From assembly GCA_028284145.1 (NCBI GenBank), contig JANQSH010000056.1, forward strand, positions 86,557-150,556: a DNA stretch of 64,000 nucleotides, given 5' to 3'. A program made the translations under genes and the position numbers. The notes below the pieces were generated by a model. It had not been told where the DNA came from, did not search any database, and was given only the letters and a program-made list of their open reading frames with translations. This document shows, in pieces, positions 57,559-64,000 of this stretch; within the stretch, counting starts at the first letter, position 1, and each line of letters opens with the position of its first letter. The stretch is from Planctomycetaceae bacterium. GTDB taxonomy: Bacteria; Planctomycetota; Planctomycetia; Planctomycetales; Planctomycetaceae.

Positions 57559-58938
57559 ATGATCCGAATTGATAACAATCTCACGCCGCAAAGCCTGCTC
57601 GATTCCATCTCGCGGATGTGGGAGCTTTCCGCCGCCAGGATTCGGTCGATTGAATCGACCTGCACGCCAGACGTCGGCACGCCGGTCTTTACGATTGATG
57701 GGCAATACCAGTCGCAGGGCTGGACTGAGTGGACGCAGGGATTTCAATTCGGCTCGGCCATTTTGCAGTTTGATGCAATCGATGATTGCGAATTTCTGGA
57801 AATTGGCCGCAAGAATACTTTCGAACGGATGACCTCACATCTGACGCATATCGGCGTGCATGATCACGGCTTTAACAACGTCAGCACGTATGGCAATCTC
57901 AGGCGGCTGATGCTGGAAGGCCGCATCGATCAGAATGATGCCGAGCTCAGTTGTTACGAACTCGCGTTGAAGGTTTCCGGAGCGGTACAGGCGTTGCGCT
58001 GGAGCGAAACCTGTAATGGCGATGGCTACATCTATTCCTTCAACGGTCCGCACTCACTTTTCAGTGATACAGTTCGATCCGCCCGGGCTTTGGTGTTGTC
58101 ACACATTCTCGGGCATCGGCTGATGGGCGAAAACGACGAGCCAATCAATCTACTCGATCGGGCGATTCAACATATCCGCTCAACTGCTCGTTACAACGTC
58201 TACTACGGAGAAGGTCGCGACACCTGGGATGTTCCCGGGCGAGTGGTGCATGAAAGCATTTTCAACACGAATGATGGCCGGTATCGCTGCCCCGGCACGC
58301 AGCAGGGATACAGCCCCTTCACGACCTGGACGCGTGGGCTGGCGTGGGTGGTTGCCGGTTATCCTGAGCAGTTGGAATTCCTGCAGACCATTGACGATGC
58401 CGAACTCGAACCATTTGGTGGTCGCGATGAGATCGAAACGCTAATGCTCAAGGCAGCAAGGGTGACGTGTGACTTTTACATCGAGCAGACGCCGACTGAT
58501 GGTGTGCCATACTGGGATACCGGCGCACCGGGGCTTGTTCATCTGGGAGATTATCTCGATCGTCCATCCGATCCATTCAACGAACATGAGCCGGTCGATT
58601 CCTCTGCCGCCGCGATCGCTTCTCAGGGACTGATTCGTCTTGGTCAATTCCTCTCTGCCCGAGGCAACGAAGATGGAGCACGTTACCTGCAAGCTGGTTT
58701 GTCGGTTCTGCGAACCTTGCTGTCCGAACCCTACCTGAGTGTTGAGGGCCAGCATCAGGGATTGCTGCTACATACGATTTATCATCAACCGCGTGGCTGG
58801 GATCATGTGCCTGACGGTTCAAAAATTGCCCGTGGCGAATCGTGCATGTGGGGTGATTACCATCTGCGCGAAGTGGCATTGCTTGTGCAGCGTCTGGCCA
58901 ATGACGATCCCTATTACACATTCTTTGGACCTGCCTGA
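57559..58938 (+). CDS. GH88-like (six-hairpin) unsaturated glucuronyl hydrolase family protein
   Basis: The protein (459 residues, no signal peptide) fits the six-hairpin glycosidase pattern of the GH88/GH105-related family that cleaves unsaturated uronic acids from oligosaccharides by hydration of the double bond. Supporting segments are WTEWTQGFQFGSAILQFDA, GVHDHGFNNVSTYGNLRRLM (with the HDHGF core), CNGDGYIYSFNGPHSLFSDT, TRGLAWVVAGYPE and DTGAPGLVHL, followed by the DSSAAAIASQGLIRL segment, which is typical of the family. The exact substrate is uncertain. The ATG at 57559 has GAGAGA upstream; an in-frame TTG extension begins at 57484. It is followed 12 bases later by an SDR gene and then an SGNH hydrolase gene on the same strand, suggesting a small saccharide catabolic operon. 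Confidence 0.85.
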   Translation: MIRIDNNLTPQSLLDSISRMWELSAARIRSIESTCTPDVGTPVFTIDGQYQSQGWTEWTQGFQFGSAILQFDAIDDCEFLEIGRKNTFERMTSHLTHIGVHDHGFNNVSTYGNLRRLMLEGRIDQNDAELSCYELALKVSGAVQALRWSETCNGDGYIYSFNGPHSLFSDTVRSARALVLSHILGHRLMGENDEPINLLDRAIQHIRSTARYNVYYGEGRDTWDVPGRVVHESIFNTNDGRYRCPGTQQGYSPFTTWTRGLAWVVAGYPEQLEFLQTIDDAELEPFGGRDEIETLMLKAARVTCDFYIEQTPTDGVPYWDTGAPGLVHLGDYLDRPSDPFNEHEPVDSSAAAIASQGLIRLGQFLSARGNEDGARYLQAGLSVLRTLLSEPYLSVEGQHQGLLLHTIYHQPRGWDHVPDGSKIARGESCMWGDYHLREVALLVQRLANDDPYYTFFGPA

Positions 58939-58950
58939 GCGAGACGGTAG

Positions 58951-59730
58951 ATGAGTGCAGACCAGAAAGTGGCTTTAATCACCGGTGGCAGTCGGGGAAT
59001 CGGGCTGGGTATCGCCGTCGTACTCGCCAAAGAGGGCTGGTCGCTCGCCATCAACGGCCTGAGAGACGAAACCGAGGTTGCAGAGACGCTGGAACAATTG
59101 CGCAATTTCGGCGCGAAGACGATCTACTGTCAGGGAAGTGTTTCCTCGACTGAGGACCGCGAAGCAATCCTTTTGCAGATCAGACAGGAACTGGGTCAAC
59201 TCAATGCGTTGATTAACAATGCCGGCATCGCACCAGAAGAACGCAAAGACCTGCTGGAAGCGACCGAAGAGAGCTTTGACCTGTTAATGGATACGAATCT
59301 GAAAGGCCCATACTTTTTGACGCAGGCCGTCGCAAACTGGATGATTGCACAGAAAAAGAACGATGCCGAATTCACCGGGTGCATCGTCAATATCTCGTCG
59401 ATTTCCGCGCACATCATTTCGACCAATCGTGGTGATTACTGTCTGACCAAAGCGGGCATTCACATGGCAACGAAATTGTGGGCCGCGCGGATGGCCGAAT
59501 TCGGCGTTCCCGTTTACGAGGTTCAACCGGGGGTCATTCATAGCGACATGACCGCCGGTGTACAGGAAAAATACGACCGACTGATCGCCAACGGGCTGAC
59601 ACACGAACGTCGCTGGGGCGAACCGGAAGATATCGGCAAAGCGGTGGCGATGTTACTTCGCGGTGAACTGTCTTATGCCACTGGGCAGGTCTTGAACATC
59701 GATGGCGGGATGACCATTCGCGAAATCTGA
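58951..59730 (+). CDS. Short-chain dehydrogenase/reductase (FabG-like)
   Basis: A classical SDR of 259 residues. The cofactor motif is TGGSRGIGLGIA near residues 11-22, with NNAGIAP near 88, the catalytic Ser in NISSISAH, and the YCLTK motif (Tyr and Lys) near 165. The C-terminal segment AMLLRGELSYATGQVLNIDGG is typical. It may be annotated as a 3-oxoacyl-ACP reductase, but its position between a GH88-like hydrolase and an SGNH hydrolase suggests a sugar-derived substrate such as a uronate breakdown product, as for KduD-type enzymes; this is inference. The ATG lies 12 bases after the previous stop codon with GAGACGG upstream. There is no signal peptide. Confidence 0.9.
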   Translation: MSADQKVALITGGSRGIGLGIAVVLAKEGWSLAINGLRDETEVAETLEQLRNFGAKTIYCQGSVSSTEDREAILLQIRQELGQLNALINNAGIAPEERKDLLEATEESFDLLMDTNLKGPYFLTQAVANWMIAQKKNDAEFTGCIVNISSISAHIISTNRGDYCLTKAGIHMATKLWAARMAEFGVPVYEVQPGVIHSDMTAGVQEKYDRLIANGLTHERRWGEPEDIGKAVAMLLRGELSYATGQVLNIDGGMTIREI

Positions 59731-59742
59731 TTGGAGTGAACA

Positions 59743-60519
59743 ATGCGAAATCAAATTGTCTTGTGCGTTCTATGGTTTGTCGCCATCGCAATGACATTGC
59801 CGCCGACAGCACAGGCGGAAGAAACACCGGACCGTATTCTCTTCATCGGCAACAGCTACACCTCTGGCGTGAGAAAGGTGCTGCAGTATTCGCTGGCCCG
59901 CACGCCCCGGTTTCGGACAACCCGTTTTGAATTCCATACACCGGGCGGGGTGAGGTTGGGTCAGCATCTCAAAAATGGAAAGCTGATGCAGAAAATTCGG
60001 ACTGGCAAATGGGATTACGTCGTGCTGCAGGAACAAAGTCAAATCCCCAGTTTTCCACCGCCGCAGTCCAACATGTTTCTGGAACCGGCTGCTGAACTTT
60101 GCAAAATTATCAGCGACTCTGGTGCGACACCGGTCTTCTTCATGACATGGGGACGACGTGATGGAGACAAAGATAATATCCAATTCAACTCAGACTTCGA
60201 GACAATGCAGAAACGACTCAGTCAGTCATATCGCACAGCCGCTAAACAGGGGAACGCCAGGCTGATCCCCGCTGGTGAAGTGTTTGCCGCCGTAAAAAGT
60301 GAAGATCCTCAACTGTTTCGTGCTTTGTACACTGGTGATGGATCTCACCCGTCAGGCAAAGCTGGCGTATTATTCGTCGCTACTTTCCTGCATCATTTGT
60401 GGGGTGATGAGATCAAGGTTGTGCCTCCGCGTACAATCACCACCGGCGAACTGGCAACGATCAAAAAGGCAGTCGCTGCGGTGAAAAATCCAAAAATCCA
60501 GCCAGCGACCACGCCCTGA
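59743..60519 (+). CDS. Secreted SGNH/GDSL-family hydrolase
   Basis: This 258-residue protein begins with a signal peptide (VLCVLWFVAIAMTLPPTAQA). Block I of the SGNH fold reads ILFIGNSYTSGV, with the catalytic Ser, followed by WDYVVLQEQSQIP (Gln/Asn oxyanion region) and the C-terminal DGSHPSGKAG motif (Asp and His of the triad). It is likely an esterase, perhaps a carbohydrate deacetylase. Its place directly after the SDR and GH88-like genes fits saccharide processing. The ATG follows TTGGAGTGAACA, with a good GGAG site. The next gene is convergent and its stop codon lies 11 bases away. Confidence 0.88.
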   Translation: MRNQIVLCVLWFVAIAMTLPPTAQAEETPDRILFIGNSYTSGVRKVLQYSLARTPRFRTTRFEFHTPGGVRLGQHLKNGKLMQKIRTGKWDYVVLQEQSQIPSFPPPQSNMFLEPAAELCKIISDSGATPVFFMTWGRRDGDKDNIQFNSDFETMQKRLSQSYRTAAKQGNARLIPAGEVFAAVKSEDPQLFRALYTGDGSHPSGKAGVLFVATFLHHLWGDEIKVVPPRTITTGELATIKKAVAAVKNPKIQPATTP

Positions 60520-60529
60520 TCAAAACTGG

Positions 60530-61081
60530 TCACTGCGTGGCTTTGATCAGTTCATCGACCGAATGCCGTGTACGCGTTGTCCCCGGCAGAATGGCCTTGA
60601 TCTTCCCTTTTTTGTCGACGACAAATGTCGTTGGGTAGGGGATGCCGTAGGTTTTGGTCCCTTTCGTGGTGTTGGGATTTCGCACATCGTAAGCGTCGAT
60701 CGTTTTGCTGTCGGGATCGGAGAGCAATGTGAAGTCGACGTTTTGTTTTTGCTTCGCTGCCTTGAGTGTGGCGGGGGAATCGTAACTGAGAAAGACCACT
60801 TCAATACCAGCGTTGTTGATCTTTTTCAGATTCTGCTGCAGTTGAACCAACTGCTTTTTACAGAAGTATCACCAGTCGGCCGAGCGAATGAAGACCAGCG
60901 CGACAAAATCCCGTTTTTTGGTGAGATCGCTCAGGCTGACCTCTTCGCCAGCAGAGTTCCTAAGCGTGAACTTCGGTGCTTGATCACCGACGTTGTACTT
61001 CGGGGCTGCCTTTTCCTGTGCGGTACAGGCGGTGACAAATGCCAGCAGCGTGAATGCCGCCAGTGTGCAGATCCATTTCAT
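60530..61081 (-). CDS. Peroxiredoxin/thioredoxin-like lipoprotein, candidate selenoprotein (in-frame UGA)
   Basis: Read through one in-frame TGA (60869-60871), this is a single 183-residue AhpC/TSA-like redoxin. The N terminus is a lipoprotein signal with lipobox VTAC (Cys19). GDQAPKFTLRNSAGEEVSL precedes the active-site strand FVALVFIRSADW, and then TGA falls at residue 71, followed by YFCKKQLVQLQQ. In relatives this position reads WCPxCKKQL, so TGA replaces the catalytic Cys, giving UxxC with Cys74. Downstream sequence continues the fold without further interruption: IEVVFLSYDSPATLKAA, LLSDPDSKTIDAYDV and GIPYPTTFVVDKKGKI. A SECIS-like hairpin lies right after the TGA. The alternative is a pseudogene with a nonsense mutation. 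No selA, selB, selC or selD is in the window. It is expected to be attached to the membrane and face the periplasm. Confidence 0.82.
60831..60865 (-). promoter_or_regulatory. Candidate bacterial SECIS element
   Basis: On the mRNA strand, five-base arms TTCTG and CAGAA form a lower stem, an unpaired TAAAAA/AG region follows, and the upper stem GCAGTT/AACTGC closes a GGTTC loop. The first loop G is about 20 bases after the TGA. A G at the start of the apical loop and this distance agree with the known bacterial SECIS pattern bound by SelB. Confidence 0.75.
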
Positions 61082-61099
61082 GTTTCACTTCCTAACTCT

Positions 61100-61306
61100 G
61101 GAGCGTATTACGCTCTTCTGTGCCGCGATGGGCGTCGTCTGGCCTCCAAACACAATGCCTTGTCAAGGCTTTGTTTTTGGGGTGCGGATTAACATCACCC
61201 GCTCCGTTGTCACTCCTTGCAACTTCATCAAACCCGATTTTTCGTCCTGATGATCCAACCATTCCCTACGAGCCAGAGACGTCACACCAGAAAGTAAACG
61301 GCTCTA
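61100..61306 (+). repeat. R1 repeat copy 13 interrupted by an insert
   Basis: The left half begins GAGCGTATTACGCTCTTCTG and runs to CTCCAAACACAATG. The right half resumes with CTACGAGCCAGAGACGTC and ends GTAAACGGCTCTAAA. About 110 bases (61157-61265) separate them, with no counterpart in other copies. The stretch lies upstream of the candidate selenoprotein gene. Confidence 0.75.
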
Positions 61307-61656
61307 AAGGGGGTCGTATTGTTTAATTTAACCCGCACCATTATCTCAATCCCAGAGAGAAGAAAACAGTGAAGATTCGCACGATTTGAGAATTTGCTGG
61401 TTGCGGGGCGATGTCCGCTAACACCAAATGATCCATGGCTGCTCACTTCGCGATCAACGGCCTCAAAATATCCGCAAACGTTGCAACGTCCAGCGGATGG
61501 CCGGGAGAAAACGAACCAGAACACATCCGCCCTCTACTCTTCCGTCAACAGTACATCCACCAAAAAAACAACCACCGCGGCCGCTTCGCTCCACTTCAAC
61601 CGCGCTACCCAATCTGGTTTCTCTGCGTACTCGGCATCCACGCGTGATATGATCGC
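61307..61656. other. Spacer without a recognised gene
   Basis: About 350 bases between the R1 repeat and the end of the methyltransferase gene. Three overlapping frames are open on the plus strand near 61430-61650, but the composition is not protein-like and there is no start signal. No RNA gene was seen. Confidence 0.35.
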
Positions 61657-62475
61657 TTATTCACTTTTCGATTTTTGCTTCTCGAACACCACGATGTGTT
61701 GACGCGGCAGAACGCCGATCGTCTCTTTCCATTTCAGATTCAACTCAGGCAGGCCTGCTTCTTTCTTAACCTGCTTCTCGGTCATCTTGTGCACAAGTTT
61801 GATCGGCACGGTCGGGTCTTCCTTACGATATTCGACAAACACCACACGGCCGCCCGGCTTGAGCGACCTGGAAATCTCCAGCAACATTTCATACGGGTAC
61901 TCAAACTCGTGATACACATCGACCATCAGCGCCAGATCGACGGAGTTCGGTTTCAGTTGCGGTGTTTTTGCCTTCCCTTTGTGCGGCACCACATTCCTCA
62001 CACCCCTTTTTTCGAGCTTCGTCCTGAGCAGTTTGAGCATTTCGTCCTGCACGTCGACAGCGATCACCTTGCCTTCGTTACCGATCTGTTCGGCCATCAA
62101 GATGGAAATGACGCCACTGCCGGCTCCGATGTCAGCAATCGTCATGCCCGGTTTCAGCCTGAGTGACTTGACCAGCAACGTGAGTCGTTCTTCCTCCTCT
62201 CGCGTGGAACGTTCCAGCCAGCCAGCCCCCTGCCAACCCATCACGTGAGCGATTTCTCGACCCATGTAAAATTTGCCGATGCCATTGGGATCGTGAATTC
62301 TGTTGAAGGAATACCGCCCGCCAGATGTCTTGTCCTCTTCTTCGGTTTTGGCGGTTGAAGGTTTCTTTGTTGCCGGTTTGTTTGCGGTATCTTCCGCGTG
62401 AACGCCAGAAACGACAAACATTCCGATGAGCAGCCACGCCAGTCGATTCACAGTCCGGGTCACGAAATACGTCAT
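61657..62475 (-). CDS. Class I SAM-dependent methyltransferase with signal peptide
   Basis: Residues 1-28 look like a secretion signal (TVNRLAWLLIGMFVVSGVHA, cleavage after VHA). A Lys/Thr-rich linker follows, and then a Rossmann methyltransferase fold: MTIADIGAGSGVISILMAEQI (SAM-binding glycine motif), GKVIAVDVQDEMLKLL with the acidic end of strand 2, DLALMVDVYHEFEYPYEM and LKPGGRVVFVEYRKED. The C-terminal region has EKQVKKEAGLPELNLKW. It is most like the small SAM-methyltransferases of the UbiE/Met11 type. Export of a SAM-dependent enzyme is unusual because SAM is cytoplasmic; the segment may instead be a membrane anchor with the domain inside. The start codon overlaps the stop of the Trm112-like gene by four bases (ATGA). 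Confidence 0.83.
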   Translation of the reverse strand: MTYFVTRTVNRLAWLLIGMFVVSGVHAEDTANKPATKKPSTAKTEEEDKTSGGRYSFNRIHDPNGIGKFYMGREIAHVMGWQGAGWLERSTREEEERLTLLVKSLRLKPGMTIADIGAGSGVISILMAEQIGNEGKVIAVDVQDEMLKLLRTKLEKRGVRNVVPHKGKAKTPQLKPNSVDLALMVDVYHEFEYPYEMLLEISRSLKPGGRVVFVEYRKEDPTVPIKLVHKMTEKQVKKEAGLPELNLKWKETIGVLPRQHIVVFEKQKSKSE

Positions 62476-62747
62476 GGGATCTCTCCGTTCGGCTCAGTGA
62501 TTTTCTCCTGCTTTTGTGAATCCTGAGACTGCCTGTCGTCTGAATGCCGGGCCATGATCACCTTCCATTCGTCCATCGGCAGCTCAGTTGCTTCGTCGAC
62601 CAGCATACAGGGGATGCCATCGCGAATGGGAAACTGCAGGCGCGTTCCGGAATCGCGACTGACGAGCGATTCGCCATCGTGAACGAGTTCCGCCCGCGAG
62701 AGTGGACAAATCAGATAATCTCGATGGGCTTCAAAATCGAAAGACAT
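62472..62747 (-). CDS. Trm112-like / UPF0434 family small protein
   Basis: This 91-residue protein has the Trm112 pattern: DYLICPLSRAELVHDGESLVS, then RLQFPIRDGIPCMLVDEA, in which PIRDGIPCML is the family signature. Bacterial relatives often have a cysteine pair near the N terminus; here only one Cys is present (ICPLS), so metal binding may be lost. In eukaryotes and archaea Trm112 activates methyltransferases. Here it overlaps a methyltransferase gene by four bases, which makes a similar partnership attractive but unproven, since the methyltransferase seems to have a signal peptide. The sugar isomerase gene lies 14 bases upstream on the same strand. Confidence 0.85.
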   Translation of the reverse strand: MSFDFEAHRDYLICPLSRAELVHDGESLVSRDSGTRLQFPIRDGIPCMLVDEATELPMDEWKVIMARHSDDRQSQDSQKQEKITEPNGEIP

Positions 62748-62761
62748 AGCCTTACTTATTG

Positions 62762-63778
62762 CTAAAACCCGCGTGCTTCACAGACATCGTCGAATGTCCG
62801 CAGATGATAGTCGATGTCGACGTAATCGAGTAGCGAACATAACGCCCGCGCCGCCACACCCATGCCATCCGGACCGCTGAAACCGCCGAATTGCCCTCCC
62901 CCTTTGAGGTGTGGTTCGAGTTCCAGAAAGACCCCCGGCACCCCCAGCTTTTTCATTTTCCTCTGTGCTTTTGGGATTTCACTGCGAAAGTCGCGCAGGA
63001 TGTGTTCGTGTAATGAATCGCCAATGTTGCTCGGAACGAAGTTCTTCAGCGCGTCTTCATCGACCGGTCCTCCTCGCCTGGCTCCTCGTTTGGCTCGATA
63101 GTCCTTGATATGAATCCAGCCGATGTGCTTTTTCATCGCCAGATATTCTTCGTAGCATTCACCCGGCGTCATGTTTTGCGAGACGAGATTGCCGCCATCG
63201 AAAATGCAGACCATATTCGGGCTGTTCACTTTTTTGGAGAGTTCCGCCAGCAGATGCCCATCCTGCCCGATGAGGTTGGCTTCGACTTCCAGCCCATACA
63301 CGACGCCTTCTTTCGCGCACAAATCGACAATCTGCCCCAATTGATCGACCGCCTGATCAACGTAGTCTTTGGGCGGATCTGTCTGCGGATGATAAAACGA
63401 GAAACCGCGAATCAGCTTCGTGTCCAGAGCAACGGCTTGTTTGATCGTTCGCGTCACTTCGGACGACAGGTATTTCCTGAAGGGGACGAACGTGTTGTGC
63501 GAACCATCTTTCACATCCAGCAGCTTCACTTTGCCAACGCGTGATCCGATGCTCGTCACATGCATGCCAAATTCGGCGTGCAGTTTTTTGAGAGCGTTAG
63601 TGTCCGTCTTGTTGAGATCAACAACGTGTTGAATGTTGCCATCGCTGCGGACATCGACAAACCGGGGCGAGTAATACTGCAAACCGACTGAGGCGAGTGC
63701 CGAAAACTGTTCCAATGCGGTTTTGTGATTGGCGGCTTCGTCGGCAAAGGCAGAGAGAATAATCTCAGGCACGGGCAT
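62762..63778 (-). CDS. Sugar phosphate isomerase/epimerase-like TIM barrel
   Basis: This protein belongs to the xylose-isomerase-like TIM barrel/AP endonuclease 2 superfamily. It is 338 residues without a signal peptide. Supporting segments are [19 protein letters not shown] at the start, [34 protein letters not shown] with a metal-ligand Glu, [28 protein letters not shown] and [13 protein letters not shown] (C-terminal metal Glu). Planctomycetes encode many of these; substrate specificity cannot be told. It is the first gene of a probable operon with the Trm112-like gene (14 bases) and the methyltransferase (overlap). Confidence 0.88.
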   Translation of the reverse strand: MPVPEIILSAFADEAANHKTALEQFSALASVGLQYYSPRFVDVRSDGNIQHVVDLNKTDTNALKKLHAEFGMHVTSIGSRVGKVKLLDVKDGSHNTFVPFRKYLSSEVTRTIKQAVALDTKLIRGFSFYHPQTDPPKDYVDQAVDQLGQIVDLCAKEGVVYGLEVEANLIGQDGHLLAELSKKVNSPNMVCIFDGGNLVSQNMTPGECYEEYLAMKKHIGWIHIKDYRAKRGARRGGPVDEDALKNFVPSNIGDSLHEHILRDFRSEIPKAQRKMKKLGVPGVFLELEPHLKGGGQFGGFSGPDGMGVAARALCSLLDYVDIDYHLRTFDDVCEARGF

Positions 63779-63873
63779 GGTGGTCTTTCTGGAGAATCTT
63801 CCGGGGCTGATAGCGGTTCCATCCAGGTTGCCATTGTTTCACGGAATCATGCTGACTTGCAAGCCCCGCGATC

Positions 63874-63986
63874 AGGGCGGCTCAGGAGTTTGTTTTGCCG
63901 GGTCTGGCGAAGAAGCGTGGAACATTCCAGGCGTTTTCCTGTAAAGCTGCGGCGATGCTGCCGACTTTTCCAGCTCGCAGCCAGTT
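63874..63986 (+). repeat. R3 repeat, full copy
   Basis: About 113 bases matching the unit at 55077-55190: GAACATTCCAGGCGTTTTC, GTAAAGCTGC and CGCAGCCAGTTG. It lies at the right edge of the window, upstream of the isomerase gene. The remaining bases 63779-63873 show no gene. Confidence 0.8.
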
Positions 63987-64000
63987 GATCGCGATATTTC

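Noticed and set aside
60869..60871. Simple nonsense mutation splitting a redoxin gene into two genes
   Set aside because: Kept as the main alternative, but the stop is exactly at the catalytic Cys, both halves are intact and in phase, and a SECIS-like hairpin follows, so selenocysteine is the better reading.
61428..61702. Overlapping plus-strand frames with basic and Thr/Ser-rich peptides
   Set aside because: All three frames are open here, which points to base composition and not to coding. They also overlap the end of the methyltransferase gene.

Overview
The window looks like a chromosomal segment from a planctomycete (Planctomycetota, probably order Planctomycetales). This is inferred from gene content, not from a marker gene: a ResB-CcsA fusion cytochrome c assembly protein, a multihaem cytochrome with HEAT and TPR repeats, an Asp/Ser-rich protein with an excisionase-type helix-turn-helix, a membrane Ser/Thr kinase with a following small domain, a J-like/MshEN protein next to an Hsp70, and many long spacers full of related short repeats. 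Genes lie on both strands in short operons. No rRNA, tRNA, CRISPR array or intact insertion sequence was seen.

Layout. 0-12.3 kb: ResB-CcsA, the acidic HTH/membrane protein, an MFS transporter, dprA and aroB. 13-18.6 kb: the prkA-yeaH-spoVR stress operon and a small conserved-looking protein. 19.3-24.6 kb: Hsp70, the J-like/MshEN membrane protein, cinA and a GT4 glycosyltransferase. 24.8-32.1 kb: octahaem cytochrome, secreted esterase, response regulator and DUF1015 protein. 32.9-39.4 kb: large hybrid histidine kinase, LplT-like MFS protein and sugar-binding lipoprotein. 39.5-42.6 kb: nadD and priA, divergent. 42.66-44.5 kb: a complete-looking retron, with a reverse transcriptase and a structured msr-msd RNA gene bounded by a1/a2 inverted repeats. 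45.4-49.8 kb: guaA and a CUT2-type sugar ABC ATPase and permease, bracketed by a 148-bp inverted repeat pair. 50.1-57.3 kb: SWIM and WGR/HEAT proteins, Ser/Thr kinase and a small protein. 57.5-60.5 kb: GH88-like hydrolase, SDR oxidoreductase and SGNH hydrolase. 60.5-61.1 kb: a peroxiredoxin-like lipoprotein with an in-frame UGA at the catalytic cysteine and a SECIS-like hairpin behind it. 61.6-63.8 kb: secreted methyltransferase, Trm112-like protein and a sugar isomerase.

The two most notable items are the candidate selenoprotein and the retron. A third is a family of about 100-bp MITE-like repeats, here called R1, with 13 copies in the window. Their ends often coincide with stop codons and in one case with the guaA start. 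Two other repeat families (R2, R3) occupy spacers. All functional calls are from reading the sequence and from memory of protein families; no database search was run.
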